From NCBI GenBank assembly GCA_036488085.1, contig DASXHZ010000012.1:124001-188000 (forward strand): a DNA stretch of 64,000 nucleotides, given 5' to 3'. This document shows positions 33,312 to 41,300 of the stretch, piece by piece. The notes below the pieces were generated by a model. The model saw only the letters and a list, made by a program, of their open reading frames with translations. It did no database searches and was not told the origin of the DNA. How positions within the stretch are numbered: the stretch's first letter is position 1; every line of letters starts with the position of its first letter. The DNA comes from DASXHZ01 sp036488085 (GTDB taxonomy: Bacteria; Acidobacteriota; Thermoanaerobaculia; Gp7-AA8). The translations under genes were made by a program, and so were the position numbers.

Positions 33312-33770
33312 ATGCGCGCCCGCGGGCTGCTGATCGCCACGGCGATCGTCTCCGCGATCCTCGGGGCCGTCGTCGCGTACCTCGTCCTCACCGTTCCGAA
33401 CGACATCCAGGCCGCCGCGCTGATGAAGCGCGCGAAAGATCAGATCGCATCGGGAAAGATGGATCAGGCTCAGACGTCGCTCGCGAAGATCGTCCAACAG
33501 TATCCGCGCACCGATGCCGCGGCCGCCGCGACCCTCGCACTCATTCGTCTCCGCGACGACGATACGGCGCAGACGCAGCACGAGCTCAAGACCATCCGCG
33601 AATCGCTGTCGATGACCGTGGCGCGACTCGCCGCCGCCGAGAACGAGATCAACACCATCAAGTCGACTCCGCCGCCCGCCGCGGCCGTCGTTCCCGCTCC
33701 GAAGCCCGAGCCGGTGAAGAAGGCGCCGGCCAAGAAGGCCCCCGTGAAGAAAAAGCGCCGCCGCCGGTGA
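33312..33770 (+). CDS. Membrane-anchored protein with lysine-rich tail
   Basis: A 152-aa protein with one N-terminal transmembrane helix (LLIATAIVSAILGAVVAYLV), then a helical region resembling a short tetratricopeptide pair (AKDQIASGKMDQAQTSLAKI, YPRTDAAAAATLALIRL), a probable coiled coil (MTVARLAAAENEINTIK) and a Pro/Ala/Lys tail ending KKKRRRR, like histone-H1-type tails. It may tether nucleic acid or another polyanion to the membrane. It starts four bases after pcm. No specific function is known to me. Confidence 0.65.
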   Translation: MRARGLLIATAIVSAILGAVVAYLVLTVPNDIQAAALMKRAKDQIASGKMDQAQTSLAKIVQQYPRTDAAAAATLALIRLRDDDTAQTQHELKTIRESLSMTVARLAAAENEINTIKSTPPPAAAVVPAPKPEPVKKAPAKKAPVKKKRRRR

Positions 33771-33785
33771 CATAATCGCGCCGCC

Positions 33786-34061
33786 ATGAAAGAGACGCGA
33801 TTGATCCGGATTCACGGCAAGGTGCAGGGGGTGGGCTACCGCTTCTTCGCGACGCGCGTCGCGCGGCGGCTCGGGCTGAAGGGATACATCCAGAACAATC
33901 GCGACGGGTCGGTCGAAGCTGCGGTCGAGGGCGAAAAAGAGGCGATCGACGAGTGGCTCGAAGAGCTGAAGGAAGGGCCGCGCTACGCCGAGGTGACCAA
34001 GATCGACCAGGAGTCGAAGGACTACACCGGCCGTCTGCCGGACTTTGACGTCAAGTTCTGA
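33786..34061 (+). CDS. acyP: Acylphosphatase
   Basis: A 91-aa acylphosphatase, hydrolysing the carboxyl-phosphate bond of small acylphosphates. The catalytic loop GKVQGVGYRFF holds the conserved Arg, and GYIQNNRDGSVE the conserved Asn. Length is typical. It precedes apt by two bases. Confidence 0.95.
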   Translation: MKETRLIRIHGKVQGVGYRFFATRVARRLGLKGYIQNNRDGSVEAAVEGEKEAIDEWLEELKEGPRYAEVTKIDQESKDYTGRLPDFDVKF

Positions 34062-34063
34062 TC

Positions 34064-34588
34064 ATGAGCGCCGACGAGCTGCGATCGTTCATCCGCGACG
34101 TCCCCGACTTCCCGAAGGCCGGGATCATCTTCAAAGACATCACCCCGCTCCTGCGCGATGCGGTGGCGCTCGAGAAAACAGTCCGCCTTCTCGCTGAGCC
34201 GTTCCACGGCGAAGGGATCACCAGCGTCGCCGCGATCGAGTCGCGCGGATTCATCTTCGGGAGCTGCGTCGCGCGCATCCTCAACTGCGGCTTCGTCCCC
34301 ATCCGCAAACCGGGCAAGCTGCCGTGGACGAAACGCCGTTACGAGTACGAGCTCGAATACGGCAAAGACGTCCTCGAGATCCACAACGATGCCGTCGGCA
34401 GCAGCGATCGCGTGCTGATCATCGACGACGTCCTCGCCACCGGCGGCACGATGGCTGCCGCGGTCGCCCTCGTCTCCGACCTCGGAGCCGAGATCTCCGG
34501 CATAGCGACCGTGATGGAGCTCGCCTTCCTCGACGGCAGGCGTAAACTCACGAGCGGAGCGAGATTTCACACACTTCTTACCTACTAA
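34064..34588 (+). CDS. apt: Adenine phosphoribosyltransferase
   Basis: A 174-aa enzyme converting adenine and PRPP to AMP in purine salvage. It has IRDVPDFPKAGIIFKDITPL at the N-terminus, the SRGF loop AAIESRGFIFG, KPGKLPW and the PRPP-binding signature VLIIDDVLATGGTM. It is directly downstream of acyP. Confidence 0.95.
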   Translation: MSADELRSFIRDVPDFPKAGIIFKDITPLLRDAVALEKTVRLLAEPFHGEGITSVAAIESRGFIFGSCVARILNCGFVPIRKPGKLPWTKRRYEYELEYGKDVLEIHNDAVGSSDRVLIIDDVLATGGTMAAAVALVSDLGAEISGIATVMELAFLDGRRKLTSGARFHTLLTY

Positions 34589-34606
34589 TCAACAGTCACC
34601 ACTCCA

Positions 34607-36034
34607 ATGTACGACCTCATCGTCATCGGCTCGGGACCGGCCGGCGAGAAGGGTGCGGCCCAGGCGGCGTATTTCGGCAAGAGCGTCGCGCTGATCGAGC
34701 GCGACGCGGTGCTCGGCGGCGCTTGCGTCAACACCGGAACCGTCCCGTCGAAGACGCTGCGCGAGTCGGCGCTCCATCTCTCCGGGTTTTCCATGCGCGC
34801 GTTCGGCGACGCGGTCGGCCTCACCATCAAGGACAACATCACCGTCGGCGACTTCATGCGCCGCAAACAGATCGTCGTCGAGCGCGAGTGGCAGCGCATC
34901 GAAGCCAACCTCCGAAGGCACCTCGTCGATCGCTACTCCGGCAACGCCCGCTTCCTCTCGCCGAACCGTCTCGAGATCTCGAACGCCCTCGGCACGCAGG
35001 TGATCGACGGAAACATCATCCTGATCGCCACCGGCTCGTCGCCGTACCGTCCGTCGAACGTCCCCTTCGACGACGAGTTCATCTGCGACAGCGACTCGAT
35101 CCTCGGCATCGACGCCATCCCGAAGACGCTCGCCGTCGTCGGCGCCGGCGTCATCGGCTGCGAGTACGCCTCGATCTTCGCCGCCCTCGGCGTCGAGGTG
35201 CACCTCATCGACGGCCGGACCTCGCTCCTCCCGCAGATCGACCGCGAGATCATCCGCATCCTCATCGCCGACATGCAGCAGCGACTCGGCGTCGTCATCC
35301 ACCTCGGCTGCGACGTGGGAGAGATCGACCGCTGCGAGCATGAGGTCGCTCTGACGCTGAAGGACGGCCACGAGATCGTCTGCGACAAGGTCTTGTACGC
35401 CGCCGGCCGCTCCAGCAACACCGCCGACCTCAACCTCGAAGCCGCCGGCGTGAAGACCGGCAACCGCGGCCTCGTCATCGTCGACGACAACTACCGGACG
35501 AACGTCGAGAGCATCTACGCGGCGGGCGACGTCATCGGCTTCCCCGCGCTGGCGTCGACGTCGATGGAACAGGCCCGCGTCGCCATGGTTCACGCGTTCG
35601 ACCTCAAGTACAAAACGCGCGTCGCCCCGATCCTCCCCTACGCCATCTACACCATCCCCGAGCTAGCGACGGTCGGCCTCACCGAAGAGGAGTGCCGTAA
35701 GAAGGGGATCACGCCGGCGACCGGCCGCGCCTCGTACCGAAACAACACCCGCGGCCAGATCATCGGCGACACGAAGGGGATGATCAAACTCGTCTTCGAC
35801 CGCGACTCGCTCGCAATCCTCGGCGTCCACATCGTCGGCGAGAACGCCTCCGAACTCCTGCACACCGGCATGATGGCGATGCAGTTCGGCGGGACGATCA
35901 ACGCATTCATCGACTGCGTCTTCAACTTCCCCACGCTCGGAGAGGCGTACAAGTACGCGGCGTATGATGGCCTCGGAAGCCTCGCCCTCAAACCAAAGAC
36001 GCTGCCTGAACAACCACAGGAGACCGTCGCATGA
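34607..36034 (+). CDS. sthA: Soluble pyridine nucleotide transhydrogenase
   Basis: A 475-aa flavoprotein of the dihydrolipoamide dehydrogenase fold. FAD motif: DLIVIGSGPAGEKGA; NAD(P) motif: VVGAGVIGCEYASIFAALG; second FAD motif: NVESIYAAGDVIGFPAL. The usual redox pair CxxxxC is reduced to one cysteine (GACVNTGTVPSKTLRE), as in SthA, which exchanges hydride between NADPH and NAD+ without a disulfide. It overlaps the CBS gene by four bases. Confidence 0.9.
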   Translation: MYDLIVIGSGPAGEKGAAQAAYFGKSVALIERDAVLGGACVNTGTVPSKTLRESALHLSGFSMRAFGDAVGLTIKDNITVGDFMRRKQIVVEREWQRIEANLRRHLVDRYSGNARFLSPNRLEISNALGTQVIDGNIILIATGSSPYRPSNVPFDDEFICDSDSILGIDAIPKTLAVVGAGVIGCEYASIFAALGVEVHLIDGRTSLLPQIDREIIRILIADMQQRLGVVIHLGCDVGEIDRCEHEVALTLKDGHEIVCDKVLYAAGRSSNTADLNLEAAGVKTGNRGLVIVDDNYRTNVESIYAAGDVIGFPALASTSMEQARVAMVHAFDLKYKTRVAPILPYAIYTIPELATVGLTEEECRKKGITPATGRASYRNNTRGQIIGDTKGMIKLVFDRDSLAILGVHIVGENASELLHTGMMAMQFGGTINAFIDCVFNFPTLGEAYKYAAYDGLGSLALKPKTLPEQPQETVA

Positions 36035-36471
36035 AACAGCTCGCAGAGATCATCGAAGACCGTCCGCTGGTACATGTGGGGCTGAGCGAAACGGTGAGCG
36101 ACGTCGCGCGCCGGATGCGCGAGAAGAACGTCGGCGCAGTGGCAGTGCTCGACGGCGAGAGGCTGGTCGGCATCTTCTCGGAACGCGACGTCGTCACCCG
36201 CGTCGTCGCCGACAATCTCGACGCCGCGCAGACGCCGATCGGCGTGGTCATGACGAAGGACCTCATCGTCGCCGATCCAAGCGACGAAATCGACGACGCC
36301 GTCCAAAAGATGATCACCGGCAACTGCCGCCACCTCCCGATCGTGAAAGGCGGCAACCTCCTCGGCATGATCTCGATCCGCGACCTCCTACAGATCGACG
36401 ACGAGACGAACAAGGCGAAGGCGTCGTTCCTCAACGAACTGGTGACGTACTCGCCGGACTACGAGAGCTAG
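36031..36471 (+). CDS. CBS-domain protein
   Basis: A 146-aa protein of two CBS motifs: VSDVARRMREKNVGAVAVLD with LVGIFSERDVVTRVV, and DDAVQKMITGNCRHLPIVKG with LLGMISIRDLL. Such pairs bind adenine nucleotides and act as energy sensors. The ATG overlaps the stop of sthA, so the pair may couple nucleotide sensing to NAD(P)H balance. It is the last gene before a minisatellite. Confidence 0.88.
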   Translation: MKQLAEIIEDRPLVHVGLSETVSDVARRMREKNVGAVAVLDGERLVGIFSERDVVTRVVADNLDAAQTPIGVVMTKDLIVADPSDEIDDAVQKMITGNCRHLPIVKGGNLLGMISIRDLLQIDDETNKAKASFLNELVTYSPDYES

Positions 36472-36566
36472 ATCGGAGGATGCATTGCGAAAGGTATCGC
36501 GACGGAGCGACGCGACGCACTCGTTCGCCAACGGCCCTGTTCGTCATCATAGTTGCCCCGCCCCCT
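36472..36566. other. Intergenic gap before the minisatellite
   Basis: About 95 bp after the CBS gene stop, without a recognisable gene, terminator or promoter. Confidence 0.3.
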
Positions 36567-37130
36567 GATCTCGCCCCGTCAACCTTGATCACACCGCGCT
36601 CACCCTATATCACCCGAACACACTGCGATCGCCCCGATCACACTGCGTTCGCCCCGAACACACCGCGTTCATCGTGATCGCAACCGCGCCGGCCGTGAAC
36701 GCACGCCGTTCAGGGCGATCGCAACCGCGCCGCTCGTGAACTCACGGCGTTCACGGTGATCGCAGCCGCACCGGTTGTGAACACACGGCGTTCACGGCGA
36801 ATCGCAACCGCACCGGTCGTGATCACGCGGCGTTCACGACGGTCGCAACCGCGCCGCTCGTGATCACACGGCGTTCACGGCGAATCGCAACCGCGCCGGT
36901 CGTGATCACGCGGCGTTCACGACAATCGAAATCGCGCCGCTCGTGAACGCACCGCGTTCACGGCGAATCGCAACCGCGCCGGTCGTGATCACGCGGCGTT
37001 CACGACAATCGAAATCGCGCCGCTCGTGAACACACGGCGTTCACGGTGAATCGCAACCGCACCGGTCGTGAACACGCGCCGTTCACGGCGAATCGCAGCC
37101 GCGCCGGTCGTGATCACGCTGTGATCGGTG
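36567..37130. repeat. Minisatellite of about 20/21-bp half units (about 41-bp full units)
   Basis: About eleven diverged copies of a 41-42 bp unit follow one another (for example units starting GTTCACGGCGAATCGCAACC), each made of two related half units of 20 and 21 bp starting GAAC or GATC; the left end has simpler 20-bp units. Many copies contain GTGAAC and GTTCAC separated by seven bases, which can form a hairpin, and some hold the palindrome GTGATCAC. The unit length is mostly not a multiple of three and no conserved frame crosses it, so it is taken as noncoding. Confidence 0.85.
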
Positions 37131-37158
37131 GCGGCTAGAATGCGTCGCGATGCGACGG

Positions 37159-37392
37159 TCAGTCGACCGTCAGACGCAACCGCACCGGCGTGCCGTGGAC
37201 GTGGACGCCCTGCTGCAGCTCGAAGCCGTCGGCGCCGCCGACATTCTCGCCGCCCAGGAGCAGGCAGAGACGCGCGAGGTGCTTGAACGCATCCGGCTCC
37301 GCTTCGATCACGATCGCGCCGTCTTGCACGGTCGCGCGAAGCGGCGAGCGGGTGAGACCTTCCAGAGCCATCATCGCCAGGTCGTAGTTCAT
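37159..37392 (-). CDS. Small hypothetical protein downstream of PTPS-family gene, 77 aa
   Basis: A 77-aa protein whose ATG overlaps the stop of the PTPS-family gene (ATGA). It has strands around a helix (GAIVIEAEPDAFKHLARLCL, GVHVHGTPVRLRLTVD), a layout like small Imm32-type or similar alpha/beta proteins, but I cannot assign it. It ends at the edge of the minisatellite. Coupling suggests a role with the pterin enzyme or simple co-transcription. Confidence 0.55.
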   Translation of the reverse strand: MNYDLAMMALEGLTRSPLRATVQDGAIVIEAEPDAFKHLARLCLLLGGENVGGADGFELQQGVHVHGTPVRLRLTVD

Positions 37393-37799
37393 TCGTCCTC
37401 ACCTCGATAGCAGACCGAGTTCCGTTCGGTCTCGTGCAGCACGACCTGGTAGAGCTCCCCGACCTCGATCGCCGGCGCGAGCTCCTGCCAGAAGCAGCGT
37501 GCGAGGTTCTCGGCGGTCGGGATGACGCCGCGCAAGAAGTCGACGTCGGTGTTGAGGTTCTTGTGATCGACGCGATCGATCACCGCGGCGCGCATGATGT
37601 CCTTCAGCTTTTTCAGATCGATCACCATCCCCGTCTCCGGATCGATCTTGCCGCGCACGCTGACCTCCAGCGCGTAGTTGTGGCCATGGCCGCCGGGGTT
37701 GTCGCACTTGTCGTACATCGTGCGGTTCCAGACCGAGTCGTATTTCGGGTTGTTGAGGCGATGCGCCGCGGAGAAGGTGAGGCGTGCGGTGACGATCAT
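37389..37799 (-). CDS. 6-pyruvoyl-tetrahydropterin synthase/QueD-family enzyme
   Basis: A 136-aa protein of the T-fold. Zinc ligands are His in FSAAHRL and the two His of GGHGHNY; the catalytic Cys is in KCDNPGGHGHNY. The Cys-x5-HGHNY spacing matches animal-type PTPS rather than the Cys-x3-HGH of E. coli QueD, so the product may be a tetrahydropterin rather than 6-carboxytetrahydropterin. Glu in VLHETERNSV is the usual pterin anchor. No other queuosine genes are nearby. Confidence 0.88.
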   Translation of the reverse strand: MIVTARLTFSAAHRLNNPKYDSVWNRTMYDKCDNPGGHGHNYALEVSVRGKIDPETGMVIDLKKLKDIMRAAVIDRVDHKNLNTDVDFLRGVIPTAENLARCFWQELAPAIEVGELYQVVLHETERNSVCYRGEDE

Positions 37800-37807
37800 T
37801 CGGTGAG

Positions 37808-40648
37808 CTACATCGCGATCTGTGCCAGGGCGGCACGAATCTCGTCCTGACGCGCGGTCAGCGCCGCTCGGACGGCCTGGTACTTTGCGTCGCTGGCGAG
37901 GAAGGAGAAGAGCGGATCGGCGAGGACGTAGCTGATGGTCGGCTCACGCCGGTTGTCCGCGCTCTGCAGCGACGAGACGACGTTCTTCGCGTCGCCCATC
38001 ATTGCGTACACTTCGGCAGCGGATGTCCAGTAGTCGTCGCCGGCGTGCGAGCCCTTCAGCGCCTCTTTCAGGTGCGTCTCCGCCTCGCCACGCGCGTTCT
38101 GCCCGGCGGCCACGTACGCCTGCAGGAGGTGATAGCCGTAATTCGGATCGACCTTCTGCAGCTTTTCGAGCTCGATCTTCGCGATGTCGGGCGTGTGACG
38201 CAGCACCGCGAGCCGGCCGATCTTCAGCGCCAGCGCGGCGTTGTTCGGTGCGTTGACCTCGACGTCGTAGTACTTCTGCACCGCGTCCTCGTACTTTCCG
38301 GCCGCCAGCAAGAGGTCGGGCTCCTGGATGGCGCTGTCGCCGAGGCTGAAGCGATTCAGGCGCGTGACCGCGGCGGAGAAGTGGCGCGCGTCATTCGCCG
38401 AAAACGCGTACTTCCCGACGGTGTTCAACGCCTCGGCGTCATCCCCCGAGTGTTTCAGGATCGCGCCGTACGCCCTGAGCGCCGACGGAACATCGCCGGC
38501 TGCGAGGCTTCCCCGCGCAACGCGACGTGCCGCGTCGACGTTTGCCGGCGCGAGGGCCAACACCTGCTTCGCGGCGGTCAGCGCGTCTTTGTCGTTGCCG
38601 CGCGCGGCGAAGAGGTTCATGGCGACGAGCTGCGCCGACAGGAAATTCGGGTCGGCCGCGACAGCGGCGCGTAACGCCGTCTCCGCCTTGGCGTCGTCGT
38701 TGTTGGCATGCGCCGCGAGCGCGTCGGCGAACGCGTTGAGCGCCGCGGGGGCACCGGAACGGATCTGGAGGTGGGTCTGCGACGCGATCCACTGAGTGAG
38801 CGCCATGATTCCGGCGGCGCTATCCGCGAGCGCTGCGGGCGGACCGATTTTCGATCCGGCGGCCGGCACGAACTGCGGCGGCGAATTCGGATGGATCGCG
38901 GCGCTGCAGGTGATGGCATCGACCGATGCGTTATCGATCACTTTCACGTCGGGCGTGTTCTTCAGCAGCTCGATCACGGCGAGACGGATCGCGGCAGCAC
39001 GCTCGAGCAGCGCCGGCTCCGCGCCTTCCACGCTGAAATTGTCGACGACGATCTCGTGAACGGCCGGCGCTACCGCCTTCGGCGCGGCGACCACCGCCGG
39101 CGCCTCTTTCTGGCGCGACATCATGATTCCGCCGACGCCCGCGGCAAGAAGAATCACCCCCGCTGCGGCATAGAACATCGAACGGTGCCGCTTCGGTGAA
39201 ACGGGCGGCGCAGGCGGGGCGTCGATCTCGGTCGCATGCGTGTCGATCTGCGTCGGCGCATTCGCGATCGTGACCTTCGGCTCGGGAGGGACGATCTCGT
39301 ACAGCTTCATCCCGGCGCGCGCGCCGGCGTCGCGCAGGCGCACGTTGCCCCGCCCCTGCTTCACGAAGTCTTCGCTGATGTACAGCTTCCGCTTCGGCAT
39401 GGCGGCGAGCGTCTTGTACGCGCGCGCCAGCGCATCGCCTCCCGGCGTGCCGTCGGTGAGCGTGACCTCGCCAGCATGGAGAAGAACGCGGATCGGAAGA
39501 TCGGCGCGCTCCTGCTGCTCGGGCTCGATGTCGAATTCCGCCTTGCGCGCCGCTTCCAGCGCCGCGTCGACGGTCGGGAGCTCCGCGACGAGCTTCGCGC
39601 CAAATGGGTCGATCACGTTGCCGTCAAAGAGGTAGACGGCCTCGCCGATGATCTGCTGCATCTTCGCCGCGTCGCGCGCCGGATCGCTGCTCTCGTTTGC
39701 GTCGACGTCGGCGATCAGGAGGATCTTGGATCGTGCGGTCGTCTCCGACTGCGCGGCCGGCGCGCTCGCCGTGGCGCCCATATGGGCGACGAGGTCGTTC
39801 GCGAACTTGAGGGCGTCAGGCTGGGTCCGCGCGATCTCCTCGACGATCGCACGCGCATCCTTCTGCCGTTTGAACGGATCTTTGAAGACGCACTTGCCGA
39901 TGGCCTCCATCACCGGCCCTTCGATCTGCGGGTTGAGCGCGCGCGGCGACTGCGGCTGCCCCTCCACGATCGCGCGCGCGATGTCGGACGCATTCGTCGC
40001 GGTCCACGGCAGCGCGCCGGTTGCGATCTCGTAGAAGACGACGCCGATCGAGAAGACGTCGGTGCGGAAATCCACCGCCTGGGCGCTGATCTGCTCCGGC
40101 GCCATGTACGCGACCGAACGCGGGTCGCTGCCGCGCTGCTGATACGCAGGCGACGAGGCCCCTTCCTTGCGCGGGATCAGGTTCAGAAGATTGAGGCCGC
40201 CCAGGCGCACCTGACCGTTCGATTGGACCATCACGGCGTCGCCGGTGATGTTGCCGTGCACCATGTTGCGGTTCTGGAGAAACTTCGCCACGTCGGCAAG
40301 CTGATACGCGAGGCGGAAGAATTCCTCGCGGCCGCGCGGCTTGCCGTCGAGATACCTCGAGAGCGGCTGGACGTCGATGAAGTCCATCGCCAGCGCGAGG
40401 ACGTCGCCAGCGACGACGATGTCGCGGATCGGAACGAGGAACGAGTGATAGAGAGCGGCGCCGAGGCGGACCTGCTTGAGCGCCTCCTCGCGGCGCGCAG
40501 GGTCATTCCGCATCTGCTTGGTCAGGATTTTCAGCGCCGCCGGCTTGCCGCCCCGCGTGTCGTCTGCCCGCCAGACGGACGTACCGATGCGCTCGACGAG
40601 ACGGTACTGCAGCAACTCGCTGCCGGGTGAAACGGGGTCTGTGGGCAT
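37808..40648 (-). CDS. Degenerate Ser/Thr kinase-cyclase-like-TM-TPR protein
   Basis: A 946-aa protein. Residues 14-285 have the protein kinase fold with Lys40 (AALKIL) and APE (183-185, YMAPEQI), but the HRD motif is HGN (131-133), the DFG position reads LGG, and the glycine loop is GTSVWRA; catalytic Asp residues are missing. Residues about 308-460 resemble a class III nucleotidyl cyclase (LPIRVLLHAGEVTLTDG, GGDALARAYKTL, RKLYISEDF) without clear metal-binding Asp. A transmembrane helix follows (SMFYAAAGVILLAAGVGGIM, about 497-516), then a periplasmic region with many TPR-like repeats. It is probably a signalling scaffold or pseudo-enzyme receptor. Confidence 0.82.
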   Translation of the reverse strand: MPTDPVSPGSELLQYRLVERIGTSVWRADDTRGGKPAALKILTKQMRNDPARREEALKQVRLGAALYHSFLVPIRDIVVAGDVLALAMDFIDVQPLSRYLDGKPRGREEFFRLAYQLADVAKFLQNRNMVHGNITGDAVMVQSNGQVRLGGLNLLNLIPRKEGASSPAYQQRGSDPRSVAYMAPEQISAQAVDFRTDVFSIGVVFYEIATGALPWTATNASDIARAIVEGQPQSPRALNPQIEGPVMEAIGKCVFKDPFKRQKDARAIVEEIARTQPDALKFANDLVAHMGATASAPAAQSETTARSKILLIADVDANESSDPARDAAKMQQIIGEAVYLFDGNVIDPFGAKLVAELPTVDAALEAARKAEFDIEPEQQERADLPIRVLLHAGEVTLTDGTPGGDALARAYKTLAAMPKRKLYISEDFVKQGRGNVRLRDAGARAGMKLYEIVPPEPKVTIANAPTQIDTHATEIDAPPAPPVSPKRHRSMFYAAAGVILLAAGVGGIMMSRQKEAPAVVAAPKAVAPAVHEIVVDNFSVEGAEPALLERAAAIRLAVIELLKNTPDVKVIDNASVDAITCSAAIHPNSPPQFVPAAGSKIGPPAALADSAAGIMALTQWIASQTHLQIRSGAPAALNAFADALAAHANNDDAKAETALRAAVAADPNFLSAQLVAMNLFAARGNDKDALTAAKQVLALAPANVDAARRVARGSLAAGDVPSALRAYGAILKHSGDDAEALNTVGKYAFSANDARHFSAAVTRLNRFSLGDSAIQEPDLLLAAGKYEDAVQKYYDVEVNAPNNAALALKIGRLAVLRHTPDIAKIELEKLQKVDPNYGYHLLQAYVAAGQNARGEAETHLKEALKGSHAGDDYWTSAAEVYAMMGDAKNVVSSLQSADNRREPTISYVLADPLFSFLASDAKYQAVRAALTARQDEIRAALAQIAM

Positions 40649-40662
40649 GGTGGCGGGTTATT

Positions 40663-41160
40663 TTACGTGATGTGCACGAGCGGCGCGCCGCTCTCGACCG
40701 TGTCTCCGACGGTCACGAAGACTTCCTTGATCGTGCCGTCGATCGGCGCCTGGATCTCGTTCTCCATCTTCATCGCCTCGAGGATGAGCAAGCCGGTGCC
40801 GCGGCTGACGGTCTGTCCCGGCTCGACCAGCACGCGCACGATGCGTCCCGGCATCAGCGCATTGACGTCGCCCGCCTCGCCCTCTTCGTCGTCGCGCGTC
40901 TTGCGGCGGAGCGAGAGGGGGTCGATGATCTCGATGACCGCCTTCGCGCCGCTGAACGAGATCTCGTGCTGCGTTCCATGGCGCTGGTGCACGAACGCGA
41001 ACTGCGTCCCATCTTCTAACCGGAGCGAGTGGAGCGATTCGCCCGCCTTTACGAGATCGACCGAGATCTCGCGGTCGTCGATTTTCACGATGTAGCCACT
41101 GCCGTGCCGCTCGACCTCGACCGCCAGAACGTCGCCTTCGTGTTGCGCCACGAACTTCAT
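40663..41160 (-). CDS. Biotin carboxyl carrier domain protein
   Basis: A 165-aa protein whose C-terminal 70 residues form a biotinyl domain with the biotinylated Lys in LEAMKMENEIQAP. The N-terminal part has beta strands (GSGYIVKIDDREISVDL) as in the carrier subunits of acyl-CoA carboxylases. It is downstream of a biotin carboxylase gene on the same strand; the two are separated by a 128-bp hairpin repeat. The carboxyltransferase subunit is not in this window. Confidence 0.9.
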   Translation of the reverse strand: MKFVAQHEGDVLAVEVERHGSGYIVKIDDREISVDLVKAGESLHSLRLEDGTQFAFVHQRHGTQHEISFSGAKAVIEIIDPLSLRRKTRDDEEGEAGDVNALMPGRIVRVLVEPGQTVSRGTGLLILEAMKMENEIQAPIDGTIKEVFVTVGDTVESGAPLVHIT

Positions 41161-41172
41161 TGTTCGCAGTTT

Positions 41173-41300
41173 ATCCCGAGCGTAGCGAGGGATCTCCGGT
41201 TACACCGCGCAAAGCGTTACCACGAGCGGCGCGAGTACGTTCATCGCTCGTGCGCAACCTCCGAGCGGTGTAACTGGAGATCCTTCGCTGCGCTCAGGAT
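41173..41300. repeat. 128-bp hairpin element with 38-bp inverted ends
   Basis: The ends 41173-41210 and 41263-41300 are inverted repeats matching at 33 of 38 positions (ATCCYGAGCGYAGCGA then GGATCTCCRGTTACACCGC). An inner dyad CACGAGCG (41221-41228) and CGCTCGTG (41245-41252) extends the hairpin. There is no coding capacity; this looks like a MITE or large REP-type unit. Its right end overlaps the last codons of the biotin carboxylase gene. Confidence 0.8.

Noticed and set aside
36567..37130. CRISPR array
   Set aside because: Units are contiguous and diverged with no unique spacers, and there are no cas genes.
36989..37402. Minus-strand frame reading through the minisatellite
   Set aside because: It overlaps the 77-aa gene in another frame, the repeat unit is mostly not divisible by three, and the predicted protein has no coherent domain.
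39236..40630. Plus-strand 464-aa frame opposite the kinase/TPR gene
   Set aside because: Antisense of the minus-strand gene whose kinase, TM and TPR parts are coherent.
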